The notes under the pieces are model-generated. The model saw only the letters and a program-made list of their open reading frames with translations. It did not search any database and had not been told where the DNA came from. A stretch of 64,000 nt of DNA from Diphasiastrum complanatum (taxonomy: Eukaryota > Streptophyta > Lycopodiopsida > Lycopodiales > Lycopodiaceae), in NCBI GenBank assembly GCA_029204225.1, contig CM055107.1, forward strand, positions 11,663,068-11,727,067. Direction: 5' to 3'. Positions 1 to 48,519 of this stretch are shown here, piece after piece. Within the stretch, counting starts at the first letter, position 1. Every line of letters starts with the position of its first letter. Made by a program: the position numbers and the translations under genes.

Positions 1-1563
1 AGAGCGGGGCATCGAGAGTCCTCATAGGCTAGGAGGGATCGTAGGGTGCTAGGCGAATCATGAAACAGATAGTGATATCTCCCTCTGATCTCATAATATA
101 CCCGGGCATCTAAAGATAAAGTGCTCCTCTGACTCCACGTTGAATCAAGGAGGAAATGGGATGCCTGTGAGAACCACGACAGTCGGTAGCCTTGGTCATG
201 AAGGAAGTGTGAGGAGGCAAGTGAGGCCCGTGTATACCTCGTGTCTGCATCTGGTAGATCCTGAACTCTCTGAATATATGCGATGAGCTGGAAAGCTGCA
301 GCTATCTGAATGGGTGGAACGGCAAACTCTGCAAGAAGAATCTCGTGCGAAACCGAGGACTTCGCCCAAATCATACGAGCTAGCATGGTGGTCTGTAATC
401 GTGAAATGCTGGCCCAGTGTGATGATGGAAGACATGTACACCATGTCTCTGCTGCAAACAAGGCTGTGGGAGTGACAATAGTGTCAAAAAGTCGGCACTT
501 ACTGCGAGCATCTTTGATGGACTTCATGAAGCAGAACCGCTCAAGCTAAACAAGGGAGGAATGCCCCTTCCCAAGTTGAGTGGTGGCTGCTTGTCGCATG
601 CTGAAAGTAGGACCAGAAAAGAGTATCCCCAAATATGTACACGAGGAAACTACCCCTAAGGCCCGTCCATCAAGCATGAGCTCCTGGCGCTGCATGAAGG
701 CTCGAGAAGTGTTGAAGACCATAATCTTGGTCTTCGCAGTGTTCACCCCCAATCCCCATCTGGTACAGAAACCCTGTAAACAATCTAGCTGCCTCTGTAA
801 TCCCTCTCTGGTCGTGGATACTAGTACCACATCATCCGCATACAAGAGAATAGCAATCAAGATGGTGCCAAGTCTACAGCCAGCTCCTCCACACTGTGAG
901 ATGGCCTGGAAACCTGCCTTAGGAGTTCAGACTCAAGGTCTTCAATGTCTCTTGCTTTATGGGAGTTCATTTACTTGATGGCCGCAAGTACCATGTCAGC
1001 GGTGAAGAAGGTGAACTCAGAGGGACGAGGGGAGATAGAGATAGGTGCGTCAGTAGGTATGGTATATAGACTGGTAGCGTAGTTGGTCCATATGCGAAGG
1101 TCTTCCGAATGTGGAGCTGGTCGGTGATGTCATAAAACTCGGACTGTCGTGAGGAGGTTCGAGCATTAAAATCCCCAGTGAGGAAAATATGCCCTCACTC
1201 TGCAAATCTGATAATATCAGGTGACAAATCAAGGTATGGTGAACCTGTGCCCTCTGCAAAGGATGAAGACTCTAGAGGAAAGTAACCAGCCGCCACAAAG
1301 AGGTCCCTGTCCAAACCAATGTCCTGTCCAACAATACGAATCCAGATATAGCGTGCATGCTCGTCATGTCTGATGAACTCGATGCTCGAGTAAAGAGACT
1401 CTCTGTATAGGCATGCAACCCCTCCGGATCCCCGACCACTAGCTGATCTGGTCTCAGGCCTGAATACGAAATCGCATATGTATCCTGGAAAATAGGTAAT
1501 CCTCTCTCCTGACTCTCGTGAGTCTCCATAAAAAACAATAGACTCTGCCAGTGATGAAATCAA
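1..1563 (-). pseudogene. LINE-A: internally deleted LINE ORF2 (endonuclease plus C-terminal half of RT)
   Basis: Read on the minus strand, this is a non-LTR retrotransposon ORF2. It starts in an apurinic-type (EEP) endonuclease domain at about 1563-1000, with the GDFNAR motif near 1170. It then jumps, just after the family's ARDIEDLESELL segment, into the reverse transcriptase palm. The catalytic YADD is intact (LLYADDVVLVS, near 835), followed by GLGVNTAKTK and thumb sequences. Toward base 1 it reaches the cysteine-rich C-terminal region (EEHFIFRCP) and runs off the window. The N-terminal half of RT is missing and frames shift around 450-540, so this copy is dead. The same family recurs at 24.8-33.4 kb. 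The identity of the domains is clear from motifs; the deletion ends are estimated by comparison with that copy. Confidence 0.85.
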
Positions 1564-1577
1564 TCAGATCGTCAGCT

Positions 1578-1581
<4 letters not shown>

Positions 1582-1645
<64 letters not shown>
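1582..1645. repeat. (GA)n microsatellite, 32 units
   Basis: An uninterrupted GA dinucleotide tract. It lies exactly between the 5' end of LINE-A (reading left) and the start codon of the hAT-like gene (reading right). On the LINE coding strand it is (CT)n, the same repeat that forms the 3' tail of this LINE family elsewhere in the window. It could be a pre-existing target microsatellite, or the tail of an earlier LINE whose body is lost. Confidence 0.97.
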
Positions 1646-1649
<4 letters not shown>

Positions 1650-1662
1650 AGAGAGGGCCACC

Positions 1663-4591
1663 ATGCCGAGGGATTGGGATCCCTTGTGGGATCACGTCAC
1701 CATCATTGCAGCCTATGGCACACCGGCCACAAAGAGATGGACTTGCAAATACTATCACCAGTCTTACAATGGAGGGCCCACACGCATCAGGGCACATTTG
1801 TTACGTTTGAGGGGGTACGAGATTGCCCCTTGCATGCATGTTCCTGACACGATACGCACTCTTGTTGCATCGGAGGAGGTTGGCCCTTCGAGGATGGGGC
1901 CCAAACAGAGAGGTAAACATTCAAATCTTACACTTCAAACATTTCATTTTTTGAATTTTAAATATTAATTTTTTTTTGTTGTCATGATTCATTTTACGTA
2001 ATACGTTTCAAATTTCAACATTCAAACTTCAAAGAAACAAGAAATTAAGAATGACTTGTCACTTGAAAAGTTAAAACCATGAACGTGCTTTAAACTTTTT
2101 AATTTTAAGTTTTAACTCACGTCAAGTTTCAACGATCATTGATCATCTAATTTCTAAATTGTATTGCAATTTGTCTTTTTTGGCAGATCGAGATGCAAAG
2201 TCACAATAACACAGCCAGAGGCCACCACATCACGCCCCCCAGTTGCCATCCGCCCACCCCTCGCTTCCCATGGCTCAGAGGACAGAGCTGCAGACGAGGC
2301 AGGGCCTAGTACTCGGCCTGACCCGCCTTCTGGTGCGGGATCCTCGACACCACCTCCAGTCGTCGTGACCATACCGACACCACATCATCCACCTGAGAGA
2401 GGGAGAGGTAGACGGGGCCGCACTACACAAATGGGGGGTAGGGACTACTATGTGTCCACCTTCGCTCCTAGAGCCATGGTAGAGGCAGAGGTTGCAGTTC
2501 CGGCAGTTGTTCTACACTTGCAATCTGCCATTTCATCTGGCTAGGACCCTGGCATGGAGGAGGGCGATAAGTGCAGTGAGTATTGGGCAGGTGTGGCCGG
2601 GGCCATCTTGTGAGCATCTGAGGATGAAGGGGCTTCTTGATGAGCAGGCTTCTGTTGACCAGAAGCTAGATCCTCTCAAGAAGGCATGGCCACTGTGTTG
2701 TCACTTGTGCGTTGTGCAGGTTTGCATTTATGTTCCTGGTCCTGGAACGACTACTGAAAGTTCATCAGGGCTTGAGGCAGATGGTTGTTGCCATTGAGTG
2801 GGCGCAGTGGGGGCCATCACAAGAGCCCAAGGGTAAGAGATTCGAGCGGACCATTATGTCGAGGCATTTTGGGATGAGGCACGATCCATTGTCATGGGCC
2901 TACAGCCTGTCTACACTGTCCTGCGCCTTACAAATCGAGAGGGCTGCACATTGAGCCTCTTGTATGAGTTCATGTACAGGCTGGGCGAGCAGCTGAGTCT
3001 TTGCACGACCATTAGCCCAGAAAGGTATATCGCCGACACTTATTACTTTACTAGTTACTAGTTGGTACTAAGTTGTAAGTTGAAGTAACTAATGTTTGAA
3101 CTTTGAAATCTGAAATTTGAATTTTCAATTGAATCATTGATGAATCGTCATTAAATCAATTATTAATGTACTATAGTTATTAATGTGTCTTGCAGGCTTG
3201 AGGAGGTCCGACTCCTTTGGCAGAGTAGGTGGGAGCGGTTTCATAAGCCCCTGCATGCCATGGCCGACATACTCCAACCACTTTGGAGGAGTGAGCAGCG
3301 GTACACATATAGGGAGCTCAGGGATGGCTGGAATGCCTATATCTCTCGAGTTTATCCTGATGTATGCGAGCAGGCTTACCTGCTGGATGAGCTCCATATT
3401 TTCAGGCATGAGACCTTGAGTTCACCGGCACTTTTGAGAGACAATAATAAACTGACCATTACAGTTTAAACTTTACATTTTATTGCACAATTACTCAATC
3501 ACATTGTTGGTTACTAGTAACTACTAACTACTAACTTGGTAGTTGCATTTATTTACTTGCATAACTTGCATGGGAATCAGGTCCCAAGATGGCTATAACT
3601 TGCAGCTACTAACTCCCCCTTGAACTGTGATTCAGGCCAACTACGTCCCATGTCATGGTGGTCGAAGTTTGAGATTGATGTCCCCAAATTGCGTCGCCTT
3701 GCCATCAGGATCCTCTCACAAGACTGCAATGTAGTCGCTTGTGAGATAAACTGGAGTGTTCATTCCCTGATTCACACGAAGAAGAGGAATCGACTCTCCT
3801 CCTGTGCACAGTTGGAGAGGTTGGTGTACATACACGCCAACCTCAGACTTTTGGGTAGACTCCAGACCACCGCAGAGCCTATCCAGGTAAGCCATAAATT
3901 ATAATTTCTAAAATGTGCATTGTGATCCCAGATAGTAGATACTAGATAGATCATAGTAGAGTGTAGCTAAATTTAAACTTTTGTCGGCCCTCCAAATTTT
4001 GTCTTGATTTCAATGTGCAATGTGACATGTGCGCAGGTTAATCCGGATGAGATCGATGTGGCAAAGGTTCCAGATTTGCCACCGAGAGACCAGGCAGAGG
4101 AGGACGTGTACACATTCCTCCATGAGGAGGCCATGCAGAGTGCAGGTGAGAAATTAGGATTTAGCTCTTACTACTCGGTTGAGAACTTGACGTTGCATGC
4201 TTCAGGCTTGTCAGTGTGTCATTTGTCTAAGGTCTTGAAATAAATTTTTGAAGTTCAAACTAATTATTGTAATTTACTGATTTGTGGGCACAATAATACG
4301 TTTGTCCCTCCTTGTGTGCAAGACTTGTCACTCGAGCAGAGCGGAGGAGGGCAGGAGAGGGTACGAGCTCCCGCGCTCACAGCTCTGACGCCGAGTCTGC
4401 CTGAGGCATCGTCAGGGTTAGAGTCCTCAGAGGAGGAGTAAGTGGATGAGGAGTCCAAGGAGAGCGGGGATGAGGATGAGGGGCATCATACCTCTGCCTC
4501 CAATGAGGATTTTGTCGCTGCCACTCGAGAGACCAGAGCAGGCTCCACAGCACCACCGAGCAGGAGGAGACTTAGGCCTAGGAGAGCTTAG
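1663..4591 (+). pseudogene. hAT transposase-like gene, multi-exon, catalytic middle lost
   Basis: The ATG at 1663 sits in a strong start context (GCCACCATGCC). Exon 1 (1663-1912, donor GTAAAC) encodes a BED-type zinc finger (DPLWDHV, RWTCKYYHQSY, GGPTRIRAHLL). The second zinc-binding Cys of CKYC reads Tyr. Later segments resemble DUF659 (LPFHLAR, KGLLDEQ, QKLDPLKKAW, about 2495-2690), but the DGWTD-type core is absent. There is a frameshift near 2865, then FWDEARSIVMGLQPVYTVLR. Canonical introns follow 3024, 3886 and 4145. Exon 3196-~3420 contains HKPLHAMADILQP. Exon 3636-3886 is a well preserved hAT dimerisation domain (MSWWSKF, CEINWSVHSLIHTKKRNRL). An acidic tail ends at TAA 4439-4441; the same frame then stays open to TAG at 4591. 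The exon 1-2 join meets a stop, so the 5' part is probably broken. It is a decayed transposase or a degraded domesticated hAT gene. I found no terminal inverted repeats. Confidence 0.78.
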
Positions 4592-6860
4592 AGTGCTCAG
4601 TGTACACACAGTACAGTAGTGTAGATCAGTTACTAGTACTCTGTAGATAGATGATAGATCATAGACTATAGTCGTTGTAATTACATAGTATTGATGGAGC
4701 ATTGAGCATTGACTCTTGAGTTGTTTACATATCATCAGAGTCTCAGACATGTCACATGTGGCATTACGCTAGTGACCGGACTCATCATGCACCTAGCATA
4801 TGTATTATGTTATGATATATTATGGATTCTAATTTCTGATTCCTGAAGTTAACTGTTAGTCGATTTAAGATTATCTAGATTCTAATCTCAGTAATTACTA
4901 CTGGTCATTGGCTTTAAGATTTTGATTTTAATACTTATGTAATTACTAATATGGATTTGCCATTTGCCATTTTGAATTTTTGATATTCCCGACTATTTTG
5001 AAGTTTGAACTATGTAGACATATTACATAATGACTGACAAGTTTGAAGTTACAACTGTGGCTTACTGGCAACTGCTTATCACTGTGTAGTATGTACTATG
5101 CACTATGTTTAATGTTATATATAGAATGTTCATTGTTCAACGTTGAATGACGAATCTAACCTAAATTTTTTTGGCTTTAGCCTTTCTCAAACATTGTCAT
5201 AACCTTCTTGTTTATTCTTTTCTCCGATCTCGACATTGCAAATAAGTTTGAACTTTGAAACAAAATCACAATCTTAAGCAGTAGGTACTGCTAACTAGGT
5301 AATGTGGCAAATCCTAAAGGCATAATGCATTTGCCATTGCTCCAAGTTCCAAGTTCCAACTGTCAAATGTCTCATGAATCATGATTCATGATTCAGATTC
5401 CAAAATAGTGAACCTACGGTCTACCTAGCTACCATATCAGACTATTATCAGCTCAAATTTCAATTATACTCCTAATTTCTAAACCCTAACTCCAGAGTCC
5501 ACAGTCTCCTTAGCAAGCAAATCCTTGTACCCAGGATATGGTTACTGCAGTTCTCTTAAACTTGGGTCATTATGTTTTGATACTCATACGACAGGTCACA
5601 GATCTGATTATGCTTATCCTGATATCTGTAAATTCAGAGGAAATTCTTTAGCTATTAAGTATTTGTACAGTGAATATATGACATGTACATCTAAGAAAAT
5701 TATTGTTTTTTTTTTAAATGAAAAAGAAAGGTTCGAACCGGAAAGAATTGGTTCAAATCGGGGTGTAACCTTGGTATGGCCCAATTAAATCTCCAACTAA
5801 TTCAAGTATGCATCAAGAGATGTCGACATGAGATTTCACAAGATGATGGTATGTCTAATGAAAAGCTCCAATATGGTTGGTGTGGCTATTTCTAGAAGCT
5901 TTTAAAACCACTCTAACTAGCCACTTAGGGTTTCGTAAACCCATTTGCTTCCAGCTCCCAACTTAGCCTCGTGCACCTCTTCACATACTCTCAAAGGGTG
6001 TGCTTGGTTCCTCAAACTCTGCCCCCCTTGGAGGTTCCCACTATTATGGAAAGAGTGTACAAAACCCTCAATCTTGATACAACAAATGTAGGATCCTCAC
6101 ACTCAAAATCCTCGACTGACGCCGATTTTCAGATAGAAAAACAATCAAATATTAGGAAATGTCACCTCTCCCTCACTATGGTGTCACCTAGTATGCACGA
6201 GCACTCAAGAATGAGGATTAATCCGAGACCACGCAAGAACTATAATGCAAGTGCCAAGTAGTGATCATACATACGACACTCAAGTACACAAGACTTGGAT
6301 CAAACATAAAATAGATAGCAAAGTTTGATAATAGTCACAACACTGAAGTACATACCCAATTGATGTCCTTTTTCACAACTAGCACCCATGACAAATACTG
6401 ACTAACTACTTAGTATGACATACAAAAGTGGAGGGGTCCCTAGCTTTGGAACCCAATAGTACGTCCACTTGCATATGGGACTATCGATAAGTTAACATAT
6501 GGGACAAATCTACCTCTCTTGAATTTAACCACCTACTTTGTATTTCTACGACCTCTGTACCACTAGGGGAGTTTAACCCATATTTTTATTAAAAAGAGAC
6601 TTTGAAGAACTTTGTCTTACAGACAGTACAATATACATATGACTTAGTTGACTTAGACATAATGTCATGGCTGCATAAATAAATAGAAAACAACATGAAA
6701 ATGAGCCAGTTTCAAACAGAACAAAATAGACATCAATTTTAACATGAATAACAAATTTTGAGACATAATTGTTACGATCACCACACATGCCTGCTCAGAA
6801 GTTTTGAAGGCTCTTCCCTAGACCAAATCTATTTAAGAAAGGTCCGTCCATCTCTCAATA
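4592..6860. other. Intergenic DNA between the hAT-like gene and the DUF1995 gene; no gene seen
   Basis: AT-rich sequence with only short open frames. A pair of GGTTCGAACC / GGTTCAAATC motifs at 5730-5760 resembles a tRNA box B, but no matching box A or cloverleaf was found. I see no supportable gene here. Confidence 0.6.
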
Positions 6861-6910
6861 AGCAGTTTAAAGAAATGTCTTGTTCTTTACTACCTCGCAA
6901 CTACAATAGG

Positions 6911-43342
<36,432 letters not shown>

Positions 43343-43510
43343 CTTTGCATCAAACTCCACCAAAAATATATCAGAAATCTTCAAGAGCTCAGCCTCCTCT
43401 CGGCTCTCCTCTATCTCTTGCTCACAATTTATTTTCTCTTTAACTTTTAAGTCTCCTTCCTCTCTCTTTAAGTTTTAACTCTACTTTTAGTTAAGTTAGT
43501 TAAGCTATTT
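43343..43510 (-). promoter_or_regulatory. Likely 5' UTR and proximal promoter of the DUF1995 gene
   Basis: On the minus strand this stretch is purine-rich (GAGAGAGG, GGAGGCTGAG), as many plant 5' UTRs are, and leads directly to the start codons at 43384/43342. No clear TATA box. Placement is inferred from the exon model. Confidence 0.35.
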
Positions 43511-43564
43511 GCCCTCTCTCTTTTCATTAGCATGCCTTCCTTTCATTCCCTTATCATTATGGCA

Positions 43565-43760
43565 CAAAACCCAACCGGGTTGGCTGAGTTGGCTTGCCTT
43601 GATATCCAAGGTTTCTTTGGTCTCAGGTTAGAGCCCCGCACTATGGCACAAGATAATCCATCTTCTCACCCTTGTGGCTTACCAGCACGGATCAGATTAT
43701 GCCCAACACAGTCCATCGTTCGCCCCGTGTCCAAAGATTTCATGCTCTCACAAATTATCT
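43565..43760 (+). mobile_element. Candidate tRNA-derived SINE, copy 1
   Basis: Box A-like TGGCTGAGTTGG (43581-43592) is followed about 35 bases later by box B-like GGTTAGAGCCC (43626-43636), spacing as in an internal RNA polymerase III promoter. It has no cloverleaf as a whole, so a SINE head is likelier than a tRNA gene. Confidence 0.45.
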
Positions 43761-43834
43761 ATCCCTCACTAACATGAGCAAATTTCCTTACAGCCACTGG
43801 TGCAGGTGTTACCCAATAGTCATGCTAGTAAGTT

Positions 43835-44045
43835 ACTTCGATCTTACTACATTGGGCCCATCGATTTGGTTAGCAGTTAGCTTATTGGCATCCAAAGTTT
43901 GTTTGTTGTGTCCCAGGTTCAAGCCCACCTTGGAAACCAAGATGCATTATGGGGCAAGGCTCGAGGGAAGGGATGTCCTTCCCCCTTTGTGATGCCATGT
44001 GCGAGTTTTTCTTCTCTTTTTTTGTAGTTACTTTTTTTTTTCTCA
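43835..44045 (+). mobile_element. Candidate tRNA-derived SINE, copy 2, ending in T-runs
   Basis: A box A-like TGGTTAGCAGTTAGC region (43867-43881) and a full box B consensus GGTTCAAGCCC (43916-43926). The 3' end has T-runs at about 44013-44045, as in some plant SINEs. Confidence 0.5.
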
Positions 44046-44619
44046 AATTTGTAGAATGTGCATGTGAGCAAGTAATGGTCGGCTGCCACATAAATACATG
44101 CACGATCTAGAATGTGCATGTGTTTTGTGTTGATCTCTCATTGGTTGTCCACATGACAGTTCTAGTGGAAGGCTCAAATTTTTTGAGCACCCTGTATTAC
44201 AAGGTGCCAAGTACTAGGTGAAAATCAAGGACCCTACTAGTGTCGGGACGCTATCATTAGGTCTACCATTTATTAACCCAGTTATCAAAAGAACCAGCTT
44301 TGGGGGGGGGGGGAGGGTTTGGCCACCTGGAATTATTCTTTTCTCTCTCTTTGTTGAGCAACCTATTTTTTTGGTTGAGTGAAATGGCAATGTTGTCCAC
44401 TTTGGTGGAAGACAATGGTTTCCTCAAATGATCAAGAGGATTTGATCAATTTGTGCTTATAATCTTAGTGTGACCATCATTGACTTCTAAGCACGCTATA
44501 AATGTTCTATCGATTGTGTGGTTTTCATGTATTGAAGTACTATGGCAACTATCTTGAAGAGGACAATTTGTATCCATTTTTGTGTTTGTTTTGTCAACTT
44601 ATGTACAAGTACAGCAATA

Positions 44620-46520
44620 CTAGAATTCTAGGCCTCACAAGGATATTAGTTACTTTCGGGTCATGTCCAGTATGACGTGGCATAACTAACAGCTTGTTTC
44701 ACTGGAGTACCATGTATCCAAAGCTAGGAGTATACTGAATCCTATGTTCTGGTCATGGACATGACATTCTTCCCCCCTTGAGCTACTCTTGTTCTCAGAA
44801 GCTGAACTTAGGGAAATTCTTCTTTATGTTATCAACTCTCTTTCACGAATCATCATCCTCAATACGACCTTTCCACAAAATTAAGCACTCAGAGATAGAA
44901 CGATTTCTCAATTGTTTATCTCTGGTTTGAGCACTTTCTCAGGTTCCAAAGGTACACTAAGCAACAAATCTTCCAAATGGGATAAATCCTCATCTGATCT
45001 AGATGTATCACCTTCATGTAAACTTAGTTTCAAATGACTTACATGAAATACTGGGTGTGCAGTTGATTTTCTGTTGTGGGTATTTCATGTATACAAATAA
45101 ATAAGTGGGTCCCACCACTTAAAATACTGTTGGCCAAGCCTTGCCTAGTGGGCCCCACCACAGTACAGTAGAATAATAAGTGCAAGGCACTAGCATCCTG
45201 TGTGTATAAGCCCAGCCACCAATGAGCACAAGTAGCAAGTTGTAATTCCTAGGAATAAGAGACTAAGGGCTTAAAACTTTAAAATGACATCAGAGGCCCT
45301 AAGTCAAGTTGCAAATAAAAAAGCTAAAAGGGCCCAACTTAAAACTCACATGAATCATGTGAGTGCCCTTGTGCTTTCTTAGCACCATTAGATTTAAGTT
45401 GTGTTTCTTTGAAAGGCTTGGATTAGAATCCTTGTCCCAATGAAGTGGCGAATGAGAGTAAAGGAGACTCACCTCTAAATCTATAAGAGGGAGTCATTTC
45501 CTTTGTATTGTATCATCTTTCATTCTCATTTTAATAAAACTCTCTTGGTTTGTCCATCTCCATCTCCCTCTCTTTCTCTCCTCTCTCTCTCTCTTCTCCC
45601 TCTCTCTTCTCTCTCTCTCCCTATGTTGGGATAGAATAGCTTTGGGTAGGCGCTCGAGCCCCCGAAGCCTTTCTCAACCTAGGCGTTTTCTCTCTCCCTC
45701 TCTCCACTCTCTTTCTCCTCTTTCTCCTCTCCCTCTCTCTTCTTGCTATGCAGGTGAAGGCGAGGTTGCCGCTCCCAGCGACGGACCCCTATGCTACCCT
45801 GGCAACGGCGCCATTGTTGTGTCGTCGATGTAGCATATTTTCCTCTCAGCGAAAGATATAGATCCGCGGAAATATGAGTGAATGACAATTCGTTCAGTTC
45901 ACCGAGCCGACTAAGAGCATCTGCAACTTGATTAGAGCCACCTCTTCTATAACGGATTTCATGATCGAATTCTTGTATCAATTCAGCCCATCGAGATTTC
46001 CTCTCCCGAAGATCATGTTGATTGCAAAAATACTTAAGAGGTTGGTGATCCGTATACACTATAAACTTACTACCATACAAGTAGTGTCTCCAGGTTTTAA
46101 GTGAATGGATTACTACAAACAATTCTTTTTCCTGCGTAGTATAACGCAACTGAGGACCAGTGAATTTTTTGCTTTCAAACGCTAGTGCCTATCCATTTGT
46201 AATAGAACCGCTCCAATTACAATATCACTTGTGTCAATTTTCACGACGTAAGATAAGTTTGGATTTGCAATTTGTAACATGGGAGCTGAAACAACCAATG
46301 CTTTAAGTTTCTCAAAACATTGATTCAATTTCTCATTTTAAACAACAGGCAGACTAGGTTGATTTCTCTTTTTCTTTTTATTAATAATCTCTTTTGTTAG
46401 ATCGGGGCTGCTACCTTAGCATAATCCTCAATAAATCTTTTGAAGAAAACTGTAAATCCTAAAAATGATTTAACTTGTTTCACAAATCCCGGAATTGAGG
46501 TTTCTGAAATGTATCTAAAA
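44620..46520 (-). pseudogene. Gypsy family-2 copy A (LTR end, chromodomain, RNase H, RT end; integrase lost)
   Basis: Minus strand. From high to low coordinates: the RT/RNase H junction (FLGFTVFFKRFIEDYAKVAAP, about 46470), RNase H ([33 protein letters not shown], 45838-46149) ending GGSNQVADALSRL. Foreign sequence follows at 45072-45837, then chromodomain-region sequence (44770-45071), a purine tract and about 150 bp of LTR (44766 downward). Its LTR and coding parts match copy B in the opposite orientation. Confidence 0.8.
45072..45837. other. Sequence inserted within gypsy copy A; possible solo LTR plus CT-rich DNA
   Basis: Begins TGTTGTGGGTATTTC; TGACATCAGAGG near 45284 resembles a primer-binding site, which hints at a truncated LTR element. 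Then non-coding DNA with AATAAAA near 45533 and a pyrimidine-rich block (45555-45745). Borders are uncertain. Confidence 0.35.
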
Positions 46521-46614
46521 TTGTTGTGAATTATCAACAATTATTAATTCAGATGTTTTTCCATCTTAATTACTTCATGGTTTACCACCATCTAGGTCTT
46601 TAGGGTTTATAGTT

Positions 46615-48519
46615 AAATCAGCAAGTTAAATCATTTTTAGGATTTATAGTCTTCTTCAGAAGATTTTATTGAGGATTATGCTAAGGTAGCAGCCCCACTT
46701 AATAATCTGACAAAAGGGACTGTTAATAATAATAAAAAAAGAGGAGTCAACCTAGTTTGCTTGTTGTTTGGAACAAGAAATTGAATCAATGTTTTGAGAA
46801 ACTTAAAACATTGATTGTTTCAGTTCCCATGTTACAAATTGCAAATCCAGGCTTATCTTACGTCATGAAAACTAATGCAAGTGATATTGCAATTGGAGCG
46901 GTTCTATTACAAATGGACTGGCCACTAGAGTTTGAAAGCAAAAAATTCATTGGTCCTCAGTTGTGCTATAGTACGTAGGAAAAGAAATTGTTTTCAGTAA
47001 TCCATGCACTTTAAACCTGGAAACACTACTTGTATGGTAGTAAGTTTATAGTGTATACAGATCACCAGTCTCTTAAGTATTTTTGCAATCAACATGATAT
47101 TTGGGGGAGAAAAGCTCGATGGGTTTAATTGATGCAAGAATTCGATCATGAAATATGTTACATAAGAGGTAGCTAATCAAGTTGCAGATGCTCTTAGTCG
47201 GATTGGTGAACTGAACGAGTTGTCATTCACCCATATTTCCACGGATCTATATCTTTCACTAAGGGAAAAATATGATACAAACTCTCATTTTGGTCATATT
47301 TGAAACATTGTTCAAATCGGAAGAAATGTGCACAGTGTTAAGTCGATTTCACAAGGGACTCAAAAAAAGATAAGAAGATTGTGGGACAATTTATCATTCG
47401 AGATGGATTGCTATTTCGGAATGGAAAAAATTTTGTACCTGATTATGAGGAGCTCAAACACAAGATTTTGTTTGAATGTCATGACATACCCTGTGCAGGA
47501 CATCCCAGTATACACAGGACTTTGGACTTGGTTAAAAGAGAGTTTTACAAAACTCAAACCATATGTCGAGTCATATGTGATTAAAAGCAACCCCTATCAA
47601 CTAGCAAAGGCTGAATGTCATAAGGCTGGTGGTTTGTTGCATCCGTTAGATATCCTTGATAAGAGATGGGAAAGTATATTTATGAATTTTGTAGTTGGAC
47701 TTCCAAAGACCCAATGACATTCTTCTGATCATTCTGAATCAGATGGCTAGATAAAAAGGACTAATCAAACTATGGAAGATATTTTGAGGACATATGTTTC
47801 TCACAAGCAATCTCGGTGGGAAGATTGCATCCCATCAGTTGAGTTTGCATACAATAGTAGAAAATATTATGCTACAAGTTATAGTCTTTTTATGCTTATG
47901 TAAGATTTTCAACCTGGATCTCCGGTAAATGTGGAGATGAAATCTGTTAAGATCTAAAAAGTTGCTGATTTTTTGCATGATATGCAAGAGATGTTGCAAG
48001 TGGCTAAGGATAGTACCCGAAGTGCTCAAGATAAAAATAAGCACTATGCCGATCTTAAGAGATCTCCCCGAGATTTCAAAGTTGATGACTGGGTAAATGT
48101 TAGGATTCCAAAAGATTCTAAGACATTACGTACATGAAAGCATTATAAACTATCTACCCATTTTTGTGGACCATTCAGGATTGTATGAAGAATTGGTTCT
48201 TTGGCGTATGAACTCGATCTTCGGGGAAAATCGGCTGCGCACCCAATCATTTGAAACTAGGTTTACATGAAGGTAATACAATTGGATCGGATGAGGATTT
48301 ATCCCATTTGGAAGATTTGTCACTTACTGTACCTTTGGAACTTGAGAAAGTGCTCAGAAGCAGAGATAAACCAATTGAGAAATCCTTCTATCTCTGAGTG
48401 CTTAATTCCGTGGAAAGGTCATACTAAGAATGATGATTCACGGAAGAGAGTTTATAGCATAGAGAAGAATTTCTCTAAGTTCAGCTTTTGAAGACAAGAG
48501 CAGTTAAAAGGGAGAAGAA
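46615..48519 (+). pseudogene. Gypsy family-2 copy B: RT end, RNase H, integrase, chromodomain, many breaks
   Basis: Plus-strand mirror of copy A but keeping integrase. In order: FIEDYAKVAAPL (about 46655), RNase H (NASDIAIGAVLLQM; HYLYGSKFIVYTDHQSLKYF), integrase zinc-binding start (ECHDIPCAGHPS, about 47478), MNFVVGLPKTQ (about 47690), C-terminal region and a chromodomain (RNPSISECLIPWKGHTKNDD, about 48395). Many stops and frameshifts. A purine tract (AAAAGGGAGAAGAA) precedes the LTR. Confidence 0.85.

Noticed and set aside
1551-1847. Glu/Arg-repeat and Ser/Leu-repeat open frames over the GA tract
   Set aside because: Translations of a dinucleotide microsatellite; same at 13420-13837 and 42521-42772.
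5728-5772. Possible tRNA gene (GGTTCGAACC and GGTTCAAATC)
   Set aside because: No acceptor stem, box A or cloverleaf could be built around either motif.
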